Positions 1 through 6,950 of a stretch of DNA of 8,470 bases are shown piece after piece; position 1 is the stretch's first letter, and each line of letters begins with the position of its first letter. The stretch comes from Balneolaceae bacterium (lineage in GTDB: Bacteria > Bacteroidota > Rhodothermia > Balneolales > Balneolaceae). A program made the translations under genes and the position numbers. The stretch is from positions 1-8,470 of the forward strand of contig JAASTO010000110.1 of assembly GCA_021767245.1 (NCBI GenBank), given 5' to 3'. The notes below the pieces were generated by a model, which worked only from the letters and a program-made list of their open reading frames with translations, was not told the DNA's origin and ran no database searches.

Positions 1-720
1 AAGTACTCAGAAGATTTCAAGATCAGAGCCAATGAGGTGGATAATGACGGAAAAGCTACCTTGCCTGCAATATTTTCTTTATTTCAGGAGGTAGCCGGTA
101 ATCATGCTCTCAAACTCAATTTTGATATCACCCAACTTCAAGAACAGGACCTGACCTGGGTTTTACATCGCATGGATGTAAATATTGATCGGTTCCCGAA
201 TTGGCGTGAGGAGATCACCATCGAAACCTGGCCTGCAGCCGGAGATGCCTTGAGGGCTTTCCGGGATTACAGGATCCTGGATAAAAGCGGTGAAACGCTT
301 GGGGTTTGTTTAAGCTATTGGATGATGATCAACATAAAGACACGCAGGCCGGCCCGTATGCCCGAAGAAGTACTGAATATGCGCCTTAAGGATATTGATC
401 ATGTTTTGGACCCAAAAGCAACACGGTTAAAACCCTTTCAGGATATGGATGAGTCATACTCATTCGACGTGAGAAACTCGGACCTTGATATGAATGATCA
501 CGTCAACAACGCCCGTTACGTTGAGTGGATCATGGAACACCACTCAGGCACAGCATCTTCACCTATCAATATTATTGATATACAATTTCTAAGAGAGAGT
601 GTAGCAGGAGATTCGATCACATCAGAAGTTATAAAAACAGATGAGCATACTTACCTCCATCAACTAAAAAACCAGAACGGTGAGGTTCTGGTTTTAGCTG
701 AATGTAAACAAAACAGCTGA
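1..720 (+). CDS. Acyl-ACP thioesterase (FatA/FatB-like), 5' partial
   Basis: Cytoplasmic hydrolase expected to release free fatty acids from acyl-acyl carrier protein. The reading frame is open from base 1 (KYSEDFKIRANEVDNDG...), so the true start lies just upstream. The GTG at 37 is internal, because residues before it already match the family N-terminus. Bacterial members are around 245-250 residues and 239 are present, so only a few are missing. The double-hotdog layout is visible: the first hotdog has the FQEVAGNHA helix (codons about 28-36) and a WVLHRMDVNI strand. The second has the family motif DLDMNDHVNN at codons 161-170, giving the Asp163/Asn165/His167 active-site trio. Glu199 of the later RES motif matches the catalytic Glu of plant FatB, but the adjacent plant Cys is Ser200 here. 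It converges on the aldo/keto reductase with no intergenic base, and its last codons contain a perfect hairpin. The family is secure; chain-length preference cannot be read from the sequence. Confidence 0.93.
   Translation, partial: KYSEDFKIRANEVDNDGKATLPAIFSLFQEVAGNHALKLNFDITQLQEQDLTWVLHRMDVNIDRFPNWREEITIETWPAAGDALRAFRDYRILDKSGETLGVCLSYWMMINIKTRRPARMPEEVLNMRLKDIDHVLDPKATRLKPFQDMDESYSFDVRNSDLDMNDHVNNARYVEWIMEHHSGTASSPINIIDIQFLRESVAGDSITSEVIKTDEHTYLHQLKNQNGEVLVLAECKQNS
668..695 (-). terminator. Intrinsic terminator-like hairpin inside the thioesterase 3' end
   Basis: A perfect 11-bp inverted repeat (AAAACCAGAAC at 668-678, GTTCTGGTTTT at 685-695) encloses a 6-base loop. Read on the minus strand it lies 25 nt past the aldo/keto reductase stop codon and ends in six consecutive U residues (bases 671-666), which is classic intrinsic terminator form. 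Read on the plus strand it has only four U residues before AG, so it should be weaker there. That fits its position, because plus-strand termination would remove the last codons of the thioesterase. The same bases encode thioesterase residues of about KNQNGEVLVL. The structure is seen directly; its function is inferred. Confidence 0.7.
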
Positions 721-1542
721 TCAATTGTCCCAATCGGGAGCAAAATCAGGATCCACTAATCGCGTGGTTTTATCCAGATCATCGATCGCGTAAAAGTCAT
801 CATCCTCAAGCGCAAAATCATAGATATCTATATTTTCTTTCAGATGTTGTTCTGAAGAAGCTTTAGGAATAGCAACCACTTGTTCCTGTTCTATCAGCCA
901 ACGAAGTGCTATCTGAGAAGGAGATTTCCCATACTTCTCACCAAGTTTTTTCAGCAGTGGATCATCCATGACCTTACCCTGCGCCAACGGTGAGTAAGCT
1001 GTAAATAACAGGTCTTGTTCTGCGGCGTAATCAAGCAGGTCGAGCTGACCTAAGAATGGATGGTATTCCACCTGATTACAAAAAACAGGGGCTGCCAGCT
1101 CTTCGTTAAGTTCCTTAAGTTTAGACAAGGGATAGTTAGCCACTCCAATATTCAGTGCCTTACCCTGATCTCTGAGCGAAAGAAAAGCTTCCATGGTCTG
1201 TTCAATATCCACTTCGGGGTTTGGCCAGTGTACCAGCAGAAGATCGACGTATGGTGTATCCAGTTCTTTTAGAGAATTCTCTGCAACCTTCAATACATCT
1301 TTTTTATCAAGATGGGTATGCCAGATCTTTGTGGTGAGGAAGATCTCATCCCGATCTACGTGCGAGCGTTTTATCGCCTCCCCGACTTCCCGTTCATTCT
1401 TGTAGCTTTGTGCGGTATCAATATGTCTGTAACCAAGATTGAGAGCGAGCTTTATGGCATTCTCCCCTTCCCTGCCAATTAATCGATGTGTTCCTAATCC
1501 GATCTCCGGTACTTCCACACCCTGAATTGTTTTAAATTGCAT
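721..1542 (-). CDS. Aldo/keto reductase, 2,5-diketo-D-gluconate reductase (DkgB)-like
   Basis: Cytosolic NADPH-dependent reductase of aldehydes and ketones, 273 residues, the normal length for a short bacterial AKR. The catalytic tetrad is complete: Asp42 and Tyr47 in IDTAQSY, Lys72 in TTKIW, and His105 in LLLVHWP. A CNQVEYHP motif (about 155-162) and an IPKASSEQHLKEN segment (225-237) fit the barrel and the cofactor-phosphate loop. The tail RLVDPDFAPDWDN closely resembles the end of E. coli DkgB as I recall it, so a DkgB or methylglyoxal-reductase-like role is the best guess; AKR substrates cannot be assigned by sequence alone. The ATG at 1542 gives the conserved N-terminus (FKTIQGVEVPEIGLGT) and has no obvious Shine-Dalgarno. 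It lies 81 bp downstream of the T9SS cargo gene on the same strand, and its TGA abuts the thioesterase TGA to form TGATCA at 718-723. Confidence 0.93.
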   Translation of the reverse strand: MQFKTIQGVEVPEIGLGTHRLIGREGENAIKLALNLGYRHIDTAQSYKNEREVGEAIKRSHVDRDEIFLTTKIWHTHLDKKDVLKVAENSLKELDTPYVDLLLVHWPNPEVDIEQTMEAFLSLRDQGKALNIGVANYPLSKLKELNEELAAPVFCNQVEYHPFLGQLDLLDYAAEQDLLFTAYSPLAQGKVMDDPLLKKLGEKYGKSPSQIALRWLIEQEQVVAIPKASSEQHLKENIDIYDFALEDDDFYAIDDLDKTTRLVDPDFAPDWDN

Positions 1543-1585
1543 GATAGATATTGAGTAGTAACCTCTATGTTTTATTGATTGTTAT

Positions 1586-1610
1586 AGTTATAAGAGTAAC
1601 GGTTATAACT
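1586..1610. repeat. AT-rich inverted repeat upstream of the aldo/keto reductase
   Basis: AGTTATAA (1586-1593) and TTATAACT (1603-1610) form a perfect 8-bp inverted repeat around a 9-base spacer. GTTATA also occurs in tandem at 1581-1586 and 1587-1592 and again at 1602-1607. It lies in the 81-bp gap between the T9SS cargo stop (1624) and the reductase start (1542). No U-tract follows on the minus strand and the stem has one G:C pair, so it is a poor intrinsic terminator. A regulator-binding dyad for the reductase gene is equally possible, and chance cannot be excluded in such AT-rich sequence. Confidence 0.35.
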
Positions 1611-1623
1611 CCAAATATGTTCA

Positions 1624-4392
1624 TTATTTGACTAATGTCATTTTTCGAGTCATAACTTTATCACCCACTTCTAACTGGTAGATGTACATACCGCTTGGCT
1701 TATCGGTGGCATCCCATTCAAACTGCTGACGCCCGGATGAAAGCCTGCCTTCAAACAATACCGCTACAGGCTGACCTACGATGTTAAATATAGACAACTT
1801 CACATCCCTCGATTCAGGTAAATAAAATGAAATGGTTGTAACCGGATTAAATGGATTCGGATAATTCTGATTCAATTCAATTTCTTTCGGTACATCAGAA
1901 AAACTTTCCTCAGCCTGCTGGTTAGCAACTTCCGGATAGACCTTAATCTCAAACCGTTCAGTGTTTCGTGATCCATCATTTTCACTGAAGGTATGATCAA
2001 AGTTCAACGTAAAATCTGATCTCAGATCATACTCTTTATCATTGAACGTATCGAGTAATTTCACTGTCCAACCGGTTGGAATATTATCCCATTTCGTAAC
2101 AGACAAAGTATAAGAATCATTAGTGGAGCCACCAAAACTCAATGGCATGGAAATAACCTGCTCGGCCGACTCAGGAATTGATACCACTTCAAAATATTCA
2201 TCCCCTTGAATTGCAGAGAATGAAAATGGAGAATATGCGTCAGGCAAAAATCCAGATAATGAATTCAGGTCTGTCTTATTTTGAACTAAATTTTCAGGGT
2301 CTATCATTAAGTTGATCTCCTGTTCAAACTGTCCTGACTTCAGTTTTAGAGTTACTGATCCGGTATCAATATCATTTAGGTTTACAGTCTCATCAAATTC
2401 ACTAATTGCACTACTTAACTCACCCTTTCTGATCTCGATATCCTTCGGTTCCATCTCATTTTTGATTCTGAGTATATAAATGGAACCGGGAGTCATCCTT
2501 TCTTTATTTGATAAAGATCTAAAATCAAGCAAACCCTGAGCATCTTTTGCTTGTTCAAAGAACTCAATTGTATTGGTGGAACTCTCAATTTTATCGCTGA
2601 TCAAATTCCTGAACGCTCCAACCGGAATTTCTTCATCAAATGGAAGTGTAATCAGGTTCAGGCCTTCTACTCCATTGTTAACATCATTTTCATCCAGGTC
2701 AATCGCACTGAGTCTAACCATTACGGAATTATCATTGCTACTTTTGGCTCTGAGTTGAACCTCATTATCCTTAAGTTTCTGAAGTTCGGTGTCACCGTAA
2801 TCACCCAATACCAAAACATTCCCATTATTTTCAGCCAGGGTTTCAGGTGAATTGAATGTTTTCGTTTGATCATCCCAGATCAGCAGCTTCATATCTTGAG
2901 AAAGAGTTGCTGCAGTTTCAGAACTCATTGAAGTCAGGTTCCAACCACCTTCACTGCTTTGCACAGAACTAACTGCTGTATCTCCGGATCTTACTACCCG
3001 ATTATTTTCATCATTATTCTCAGAATTATCTGCAACAATCGCATTGTTCTGTTCCGGGCCTGAATTTCTAAAACCTACCTGATGAACAATTTTACTGTTA
3101 TAATTTTTAAGACTTAACAGTCCTCCGTCTCCAACTGTTAAGGAACGGGTCAAACCTTTCAAATTATAGGCATGAACCGGACCATCTATAAGATCTTCCT
3201 CCGATCCATCGAAAATTCTTAATTTTTTATAGGGGCCAATGACCAAAGAACTATCTATGCCTAACGTTAAATTATTTGTTTCCAATACCCATCCTTTGAC
3301 CGATACTTCTGAATTTTCGAGATTACTGATCTCAACATAACTCCCTCTCTCCCCTTTGTTAGAAACATCTGAAATAACCAGGTTCGGTACTTGTTTGTCC
3401 TCTACCATTACGTGGTGTGATATAAAATCACCGAGTGAGCCGTCAGTTAGATTGGTCAGGTAAAAAATTCCTCCTTCACGCCCCTCAAAATTAGCATCTT
3501 CAGCTACAGGAATTGGAACCTTGGTTGTGTATGTTCCCACCAACCCTGTAAAATTCAAAGTCTGGGTCTTGTAGCCTGAAAAATCCATGGTATCCGCAGA
3601 ACTTTGAGAAGCTTCAAATGCCACATCTACTGATATCCGGGAACCATCATGTTCAAATATTGAAACCTTAAGTGCTGCGGTGGAATCTCCTTCAAGATAG
3701 GATGAATACGTATTTTCAAACATCACAACCGGTGGTTTCAGGATATTAAAACTAACTCCGAAGGGAGAGATCGGTGTATCACTGCTTTTCCAGTTCGAGG
3801 CTTCACCCAAAAATTGCAGAATCATGTTTTGCGTACCACTAGCCCCATTTTTTATAAAATACTGATGATTAGGTTTTACACCCAGCTGAAGAAAAGAGTT
3901 TTCCGTTTCATTTAAAACCGGGGGTATTTCAGTAGCCAGCATTTCTGAATCTTCCGATACCGACCCAAAATTCAATCCGTAGATAAACCGATACACATTC
4001 TCATCCTTTTGATAAAGGTAAAATTGATTTTGCGTTCGCCTGAATGGTAACCTTCCATTGAATTCATAGTTTTCGGTACTTTGACCATCAATATGAATGA
4101 TACTTCCTGCCTGCACAGAATTCTTGAAATGCAGTGATGCTTCCGTGCCGGTTAACACATTTGTTGAAGCATCCCATTTTCCAGCAGATAGATAGATCTC
4201 AGTCCCTTCTTCTACATCTATAAGGGGAACCAGGTCAACGGTATTATTGGATGCATTCACGGATACCACAGCCACATCGCCCGGTAATAATATGGATTGG
4301 GCTTTAGCCTGAAATCCCAACAGAGAGATCAGGGTAAAAAGGGCGATATGTAGGCATTTAATTAAGTGTTCAGATAGTAACTTTATGGCCAT
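1624..4392 (-). CDS. T9SS type A sorting domain-containing secreted protein, function unknown
   Basis: Large exported protein of 922 residues from the ATG at 4392. A GTG two codons earlier (4398) is possible but less likely. The N-terminus is a signal peptide: Lys-bearing n-region, hydrophobic stretch around residues 14-27, and likely cleavage after AKA (residue 31). Residues about 225-335 look like a Calx-beta-type fold (YLEGDSTAALKVSIFE, ending EGREGGIFYLTNLTDG). Residues about 336-440 resemble a lamin-tail domain (LVISDVSNKGERGSYVEISNL...VKGWVLETNN). A beta-rich domain (about 755-820, SYTLSVTKWDNIPTGWTVKL) precedes the C-terminal sorting signal (about 839-922), with NYPNPFNPVTTI, SIFNIVGQPV, PSGMYIYQLEVG and final RKMTLVK. 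The sorting domain directs export through the type IX system and surface attachment or release. The mature part appears to have no cysteine; the single Cys is in the signal peptide. No catalytic motif was recognised. The sorting domain is very secure, the Calx-beta and lamin-tail calls moderate. Confidence 0.9.
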   Translation of the reverse strand: MAIKLLSEHLIKCLHIALFTLISLLGFQAKAQSILLPGDVAVVSVNASNNTVDLVPLIDVEEGTEIYLSAGKWDASTNVLTGTEASLHFKNSVQAGSIIHIDGQSTENYEFNGRLPFRRTQNQFYLYQKDENVYRFIYGLNFGSVSEDSEMLATEIPPVLNETENSFLQLGVKPNHQYFIKNGASGTQNMILQFLGEASNWKSSDTPISPFGVSFNILKPPVVMFENTYSSYLEGDSTAALKVSIFEHDGSRISVDVAFEASQSSADTMDFSGYKTQTLNFTGLVGTYTTKVPIPVAEDANFEGREGGIFYLTNLTDGSLGDFISHHVMVEDKQVPNLVISDVSNKGERGSYVEISNLENSEVSVKGWVLETNNLTLGIDSSLVIGPYKKLRIFDGSEEDLIDGPVHAYNLKGLTRSLTVGDGGLLSLKNYNSKIVHQVGFRNSGPEQNNAIVADNSENNDENNRVVRSGDTAVSSVQSSEGGWNLTSMSSETAATLSQDMKLLIWDDQTKTFNSPETLAENNGNVLVLGDYGDTELQKLKDNEVQLRAKSSNDNSVMVRLSAIDLDENDVNNGVEGLNLITLPFDEEIPVGAFRNLISDKIESSTNTIEFFEQAKDAQGLLDFRSLSNKERMTPGSIYILRIKNEMEPKDIEIRKGELSSAISEFDETVNLNDIDTGSVTLKLKSGQFEQEINLMIDPENLVQNKTDLNSLSGFLPDAYSPFSFSAIQGDEYFEVVSIPESAEQVISMPLSFGGSTNDSYTLSVTKWDNIPTGWTVKLLDTFNDKEYDLRSDFTLNFDHTFSENDGSRNTERFEIKVYPEVANQQAEESFSDVPKEIELNQNYPNPFNPVTTISFYLPESRDVKLSIFNIVGQPVAVLFEGRLSSGRQQFEWDATDKPSGMYIYQLEVGDKVMTRKMTLVK

Positions 4393-4464
4393 AGGCACCG
4401 AGGTTACTTAAAAGTATGTCAATCTAATTAACATATTTTCAGGCATAAACTCATGTAAAATTTC

Positions 4465-4476
4465 CTGAAATTTCAG
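4465..4476. repeat. Perfect palindrome after the symporter stop codon
   Basis: CTGAAATTTCAG is a perfect 12-base palindrome starting 3 nt beyond the symporter stop on the minus strand. AAATTTC also recurs at 4458-4464 and 4468-4474. On the minus strand AAATTT-CAGG-AAATTT could fold as a 6-bp A/T stem followed by one extra U, which is a weak terminator at best. The gap to the next minus-strand gene (about 87 bp) holds no other clear structure. A protein-binding dyad controlling the T9SS cargo gene is an alternative. Confidence 0.35.
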
Positions 4477-4479
4477 ATT

Positions 4480-5781
4480 CTAATCATCGAGGTGGGCTTC
4501 GCTCAAAAGTCCCTCTGTAGAGGCAACAGCCACAGAAACCGCAGCATCACCTGTAATATTCACCATGGTTCGGAACATATCTAGGATCCTGTCAACCCCT
4601 AAGATCAGAGCAATTCCTGCGGTTGGTACCTGAACCGATTCAAGTACAATAACCAGCATGATGATCCCTGCACCCGGAACACCGGCTGCACCTATGGAAG
4701 CAGCAGTGGCGGTTAACACGATCGTTAGCTGCTGAACGAGAGTCAGATCCATACCAAGTGCCTGCGCGATGAATACGGCTGCTACTGCCTGATACAGACT
4801 GGTGCCATCCATATTTACGGTGGCACCAATAGGGAGTACAAAACTGGCTACTTCATCTTCCACACCAAGGTTCTTCTCAACCCGCTCCATGGTAACCGGA
4901 AGGGTTGCCGCACTGGAACTGGTACTGAAACCGAGCAACATAGCCGGTTGTATAGCACGGAAGAAAGTGCTTAATTTCATGTTACTGGTGATCTTGAACA
5001 AACTTGCATATACCACAAATACATGGATCGTCAGACCGATCAACACGGCCAGACAATACCAGCCTAAGGCATAAAGCAACTCCAGGGCCTTGCCAAGATC
5101 ATCACCTGCGAGATCTATCAACAGTGAGGCCATAAGTGCAAAGACCCCATAGGGAGCTGTAAGCATGATGATCTCCACGATCCGGATGATCACGTCATTG
5201 AAAGCATCGAAAAAGTTGGTAAGTGTTTCCGCTTTTTTTCCTCCGATCTGAATGATCCCAATCCCAAGAAGAATAGCCACAAATACAACCTGCAGCATAT
5301 TGGAATTATCAGAGGCAGCACTAAAAAAATTTTCAGGTACAATATCCACAAAGAAATCAAGAGGGCCGCGATCCATGACTTCCATAGCAGCTTCATCCTT
5401 CCCTTGTAGCGATTCACTATAGGTAGCCTGAAGTTGTTCCCGGGTTTCCACCGGCAGTGACTTGCCCGGCTTCATGATATTTACAGTAGCCAGACCGATA
5501 CTGATCGCGAATACAGTTGTGATAGCATAAATTGCAACAGTCTTACCACCCATCCGGGATAACTGAGCCGTATCATTCAGGCTTGTAACCCCGGTCACTA
5601 ACGAGACCAATACCAGTGGAACTGCTATCAATACAAGCAGTTTTATAAAAATGGTTCCGATCGGTTTGATAAATTCCTGTGTAAAATCATTCAGCCCAAC
5701 AAGGTTGGCTACCAGTCCCCAGATCAAGCCAAGAACTAAACCGATAATGATTTGCCAATGTAATTTTCTATACCATTTCAT
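4480..5781 (-). CDS. Dicarboxylate/amino acid:cation symporter (DAACS, GltP-like)
   Basis: Inner-membrane sodium- or proton-coupled importer of the SLC1/GltPh family; 433 residues is the usual length. Signature elements appear in order: the hairpin-1 serine motif FSTSSSAATLPVT (285-297), NMDGT in TM7 (323-327), the hairpin-2 loop GAAGVPGAG (364-372), and TM8 VDRILDMFRTMVNITGD (396-412). TM8 supplies Asp397, Asp401, Arg404, Thr405, Asn408 and Asp412, matching GltPh D390, D394, R397, T398, N401 and D405. Keeping the Asp that binds the substrate amino group (Asp401) favours aspartate/glutamate over the C4-dicarboxylate DctA type, which has Ser there. However, the second arginine found in hairpin 1 of GltPh or in TM8 of EAATs is absent (Ser288 and Met402). 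Its ATG overlaps the DUF92 stop codon by 4 bp (ATGA), indicating translational coupling. The family is certain, the substrate only probable. Confidence 0.94.
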   Translation of the reverse strand: MKWYRKLHWQIIIGLVLGLIWGLVANLVGLNDFTQEFIKPIGTIFIKLLVLIAVPLVLVSLVTGVTSLNDTAQLSRMGGKTVAIYAITTVFAISIGLATVNIMKPGKSLPVETREQLQATYSESLQGKDEAAMEVMDRGPLDFFVDIVPENFFSAASDNSNMLQVVFVAILLGIGIIQIGGKKAETLTNFFDAFNDVIIRIVEIIMLTAPYGVFALMASLLIDLAGDDLGKALELLYALGWYCLAVLIGLTIHVFVVYASLFKITSNMKLSTFFRAIQPAMLLGFSTSSSAATLPVTMERVEKNLGVEDEVASFVLPIGATVNMDGTSLYQAVAAVFIAQALGMDLTLVQQLTIVLTATAASIGAAGVPGAGIIMLVIVLESVQVPTAGIALILGVDRILDMFRTMVNITGDAAVSVAVASTEGLLSEAHLDD

Positions 5782-6647
5782 ATGCCAGTAATTAAAATTA
5801 TGATAAAACTTATGATCGTTGCGATCCCGGCTGAGATCCAGTTAACCATGTTGTTGCTAACATAAAGCTTGTCGATCCCAAATAACCGAAATCCAAAGAG
5901 TTCGATTTGTTGATATTGGTAACGGGCGCCAATGTAAGAATCCGTGAGACAACCTAAAAATCCAAGAGCAGATATAGTGATCGCTTCAAACAAATTTCCA
6001 TTTTCAGCCAGTAACCAATACAAAATTCCTATGAAGGCAGCCCCCAGAATTCCACCAAGTGTACCATAAAAGCTAATACCGCCATCGGTTCCGGGTGCAA
6101 CTTTTTTCCAGCTTGTAATAAGCCTTGTTTGTGACTTAAACCGCCTGTAACCGATCTCAGTAGCCCATGTATCGGATGTAGTTGCTGCTAATGATGCCGA
6201 GGCAGCCACCAAAAACTCTGGTTGTTTGGTAAAAAACCAGATCAAAATTCCTAAGCAGAACCAAAAACCATTGGCCCAAACCTGTTTCCCATCTCGCCTG
6301 AATTTTTTCTCGAGAAACCCTTCTTCCGACACCTGATCTTTTGACAGAATGGAACCCGAAATAAAAAATGCGAGCACCAAACCGGCGCCTAATGTTCCTC
6401 CAAGCCCATAGGCGATCATACCAAAAATGGTAGCTGATACCGCCCCATCAATAGTTAACCAATTGATGAGAAAAGCAGTGAACGTTAAAAGAAATGCTAA
6501 TAATAACCCTATCAGTATTTGTTGATGGGTGATTGCTCCGCTATAAACTGTAAAGACAACGATTATTGATAGGGAAAAAAAGATATTTACCCAACGGTCT
6601 AACACGGGATTAACCGGGGTTTGTAGAAATATCTTCGTCTCTATCAT
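5778..6647 (-). CDS. DUF92 family membrane protein (phytyl-phosphate kinase VTE6-like family)
   Basis: Polytopic inner-membrane protein of 289 residues with about six or seven hydrophobic segments. Conserved DUF92/TIGR00297 motifs appear in order: LTIDGAVSA (64-72), RRDGKQVWANG (117-127), ASLAATTSDTWATEIG (151-166), RLIT...PGTDGGIS (175-192), LGCLTDSYIGA (231-241) and NNMVN (265-269). The plant member VTE6 phosphorylates phytyl phosphate in tocopherol synthesis. Bacterial members outside phototrophs have no settled role, so phosphorylation of an isoprenoid monophosphate is inference only. The ATG at 6647 overlaps the end of the upstream DUF3098 gene by 38 bp. A GTG at 6605, 4 bp past that gene's stop, would give 275 residues and still include the first membrane segment; neither start has a clear Shine-Dalgarno. 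The stop overlaps the symporter start (TCAT at 5778-5781). Confidence 0.88.
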   Translation of the reverse strand: MIETKIFLQTPVNPVLDRWVNIFFSLSIIVVFTVYSGAITHQQILIGLLLAFLLTFTAFLINWLTIDGAVSATIFGMIAYGLGGTLGAGLVLAFFISGSILSKDQVSEEGFLEKKFRRDGKQVWANGFWFCLGILIWFFTKQPEFLVAASASLAATTSDTWATEIGYRRFKSQTRLITSWKKVAPGTDGGISFYGTLGGILGAAFIGILYWLLAENGNLFEAITISALGFLGCLTDSYIGARYQYQQIELFGFRLFGIDKLYVSNNMVNWISAGIATIISFIIILITGI

Positions 6648-6858
6648 GTTTCATGATCGCAAAGATCACAAGAACGTAGCCTGCCATGATCACAATTGGA
6701 GAAATGAAAAGAGAAATAAAACCATTTACTTCATTCTCTAAATACATGGCTGTGAATCCACCAACTATAAGCAGTATCGCGAAACCGATCATCTTATAGT
6801 TATAGGCAGAAAAAAACATTGGTTGGTCGACTGCATTTTTACCTTTTCGTTTTGCCAT
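6610..6858 (-). CDS. DUF3098-like small membrane protein
   Basis: An 82-residue protein with a basic N-terminus (MAKRKGKNAVDQP), two membrane segments (about residues 23-40 and 48-68), and a charged cytoplasmic-type tail (KHDRDEDISTNPG). The NYKMIGFAILLIVGGFTAM stretch and the SPIVIMAGYVLVIFAIM stretch fit DUF3098, a short two-helix family common in Bacteroidota and, as I recall, often encoded next to ftsX and uppP. Its function is unknown. It is the first gene of the minus-strand group; the downstream DUF92 frame begins inside its 3' end. The ATG at 6858 is the only sensible start, with a purine-rich AAAAGAA just upstream rather than a canonical Shine-Dalgarno. The gene is secure from its composition and packing; the family call is moderate, because I match it from memory of a short motif. 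Confidence 0.72.
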   Translation of the reverse strand: MAKRKGKNAVDQPMFFSAYNYKMIGFAILLIVGGFTAMYLENEVNGFISLFISPIVIMAGYVLVIFAIMKHDRDEDISTNPG

Positions 6859-6879
6859 GTTCTTTTGCTTAAATTAATT

Positions 6880-6907
6880 CAAATTACTTCAGTGAATGAC
6901 AGACAAA
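6880..6907 (-). promoter_or_regulatory. Possible Bacteroidota-type promoter for the DUF3098 operon
   Basis: On the minus strand TTTG (6907-6904) is followed after 17 bases by TAATTTG (6886-6880). This resembles the TTTG / TAnnTTTG promoter of Bacteroidota but is one base short in the downstream element. It would put transcription start roughly 15 bases before the ATG at 6858. It lies in the 92-bp spacer (6859-6950) separating two divergent genes, where some promoter is needed. No convincing plus-strand promoter for maf was seen there. Confidence 0.3.
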
Positions 6908-6950
6908 GTTATTTAATAATCTGATAAACCCAAAAGCTCAAAACTCATAC

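Noticed and set aside
37..39. GTG as the start of the thioesterase
   Set aside because: The frame is open back to base 1 and the 12 residues before the GTG match the family N-terminus, so the gene is cut by the window edge.
1060..1405. Two plus-strand open frames opposite the aldo/keto reductase
   Set aside because: They lie entirely within the reductase, have Cys/Phe/Ser-rich compositions and no family resemblance; they are antisense shadows.
2551..2850. Plus-strand open frames opposite the T9SS cargo gene
   Set aside because: Antisense to a continuous, well-supported coding region, with no recognisable protein features.
4393..4398. GTG two codons upstream as the start of the T9SS cargo protein
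   Set aside because: The ATG at 4392 gives a normal signal peptide and ATG is the stronger start; the GTG adds only two residues with no better ribosome site.
4417..4422. TTGACA on the minus strand as a sigma-70 -35 box upstream of the T9SS cargo gene
   Set aside because: No -10-like hexamer lies 16-18 bases downstream, and this bacterial group usually uses a different promoter consensus. The overlapping TACTTTTA is only a weak TAnnTTTG match without a TTTG partner.
4802..5417. Open frames at 4802-5074 (+) and 5190-5417 (-) overlapping the symporter
   Set aside because: Both are out-of-frame shadows of an intact transporter with all its motifs in a single frame.
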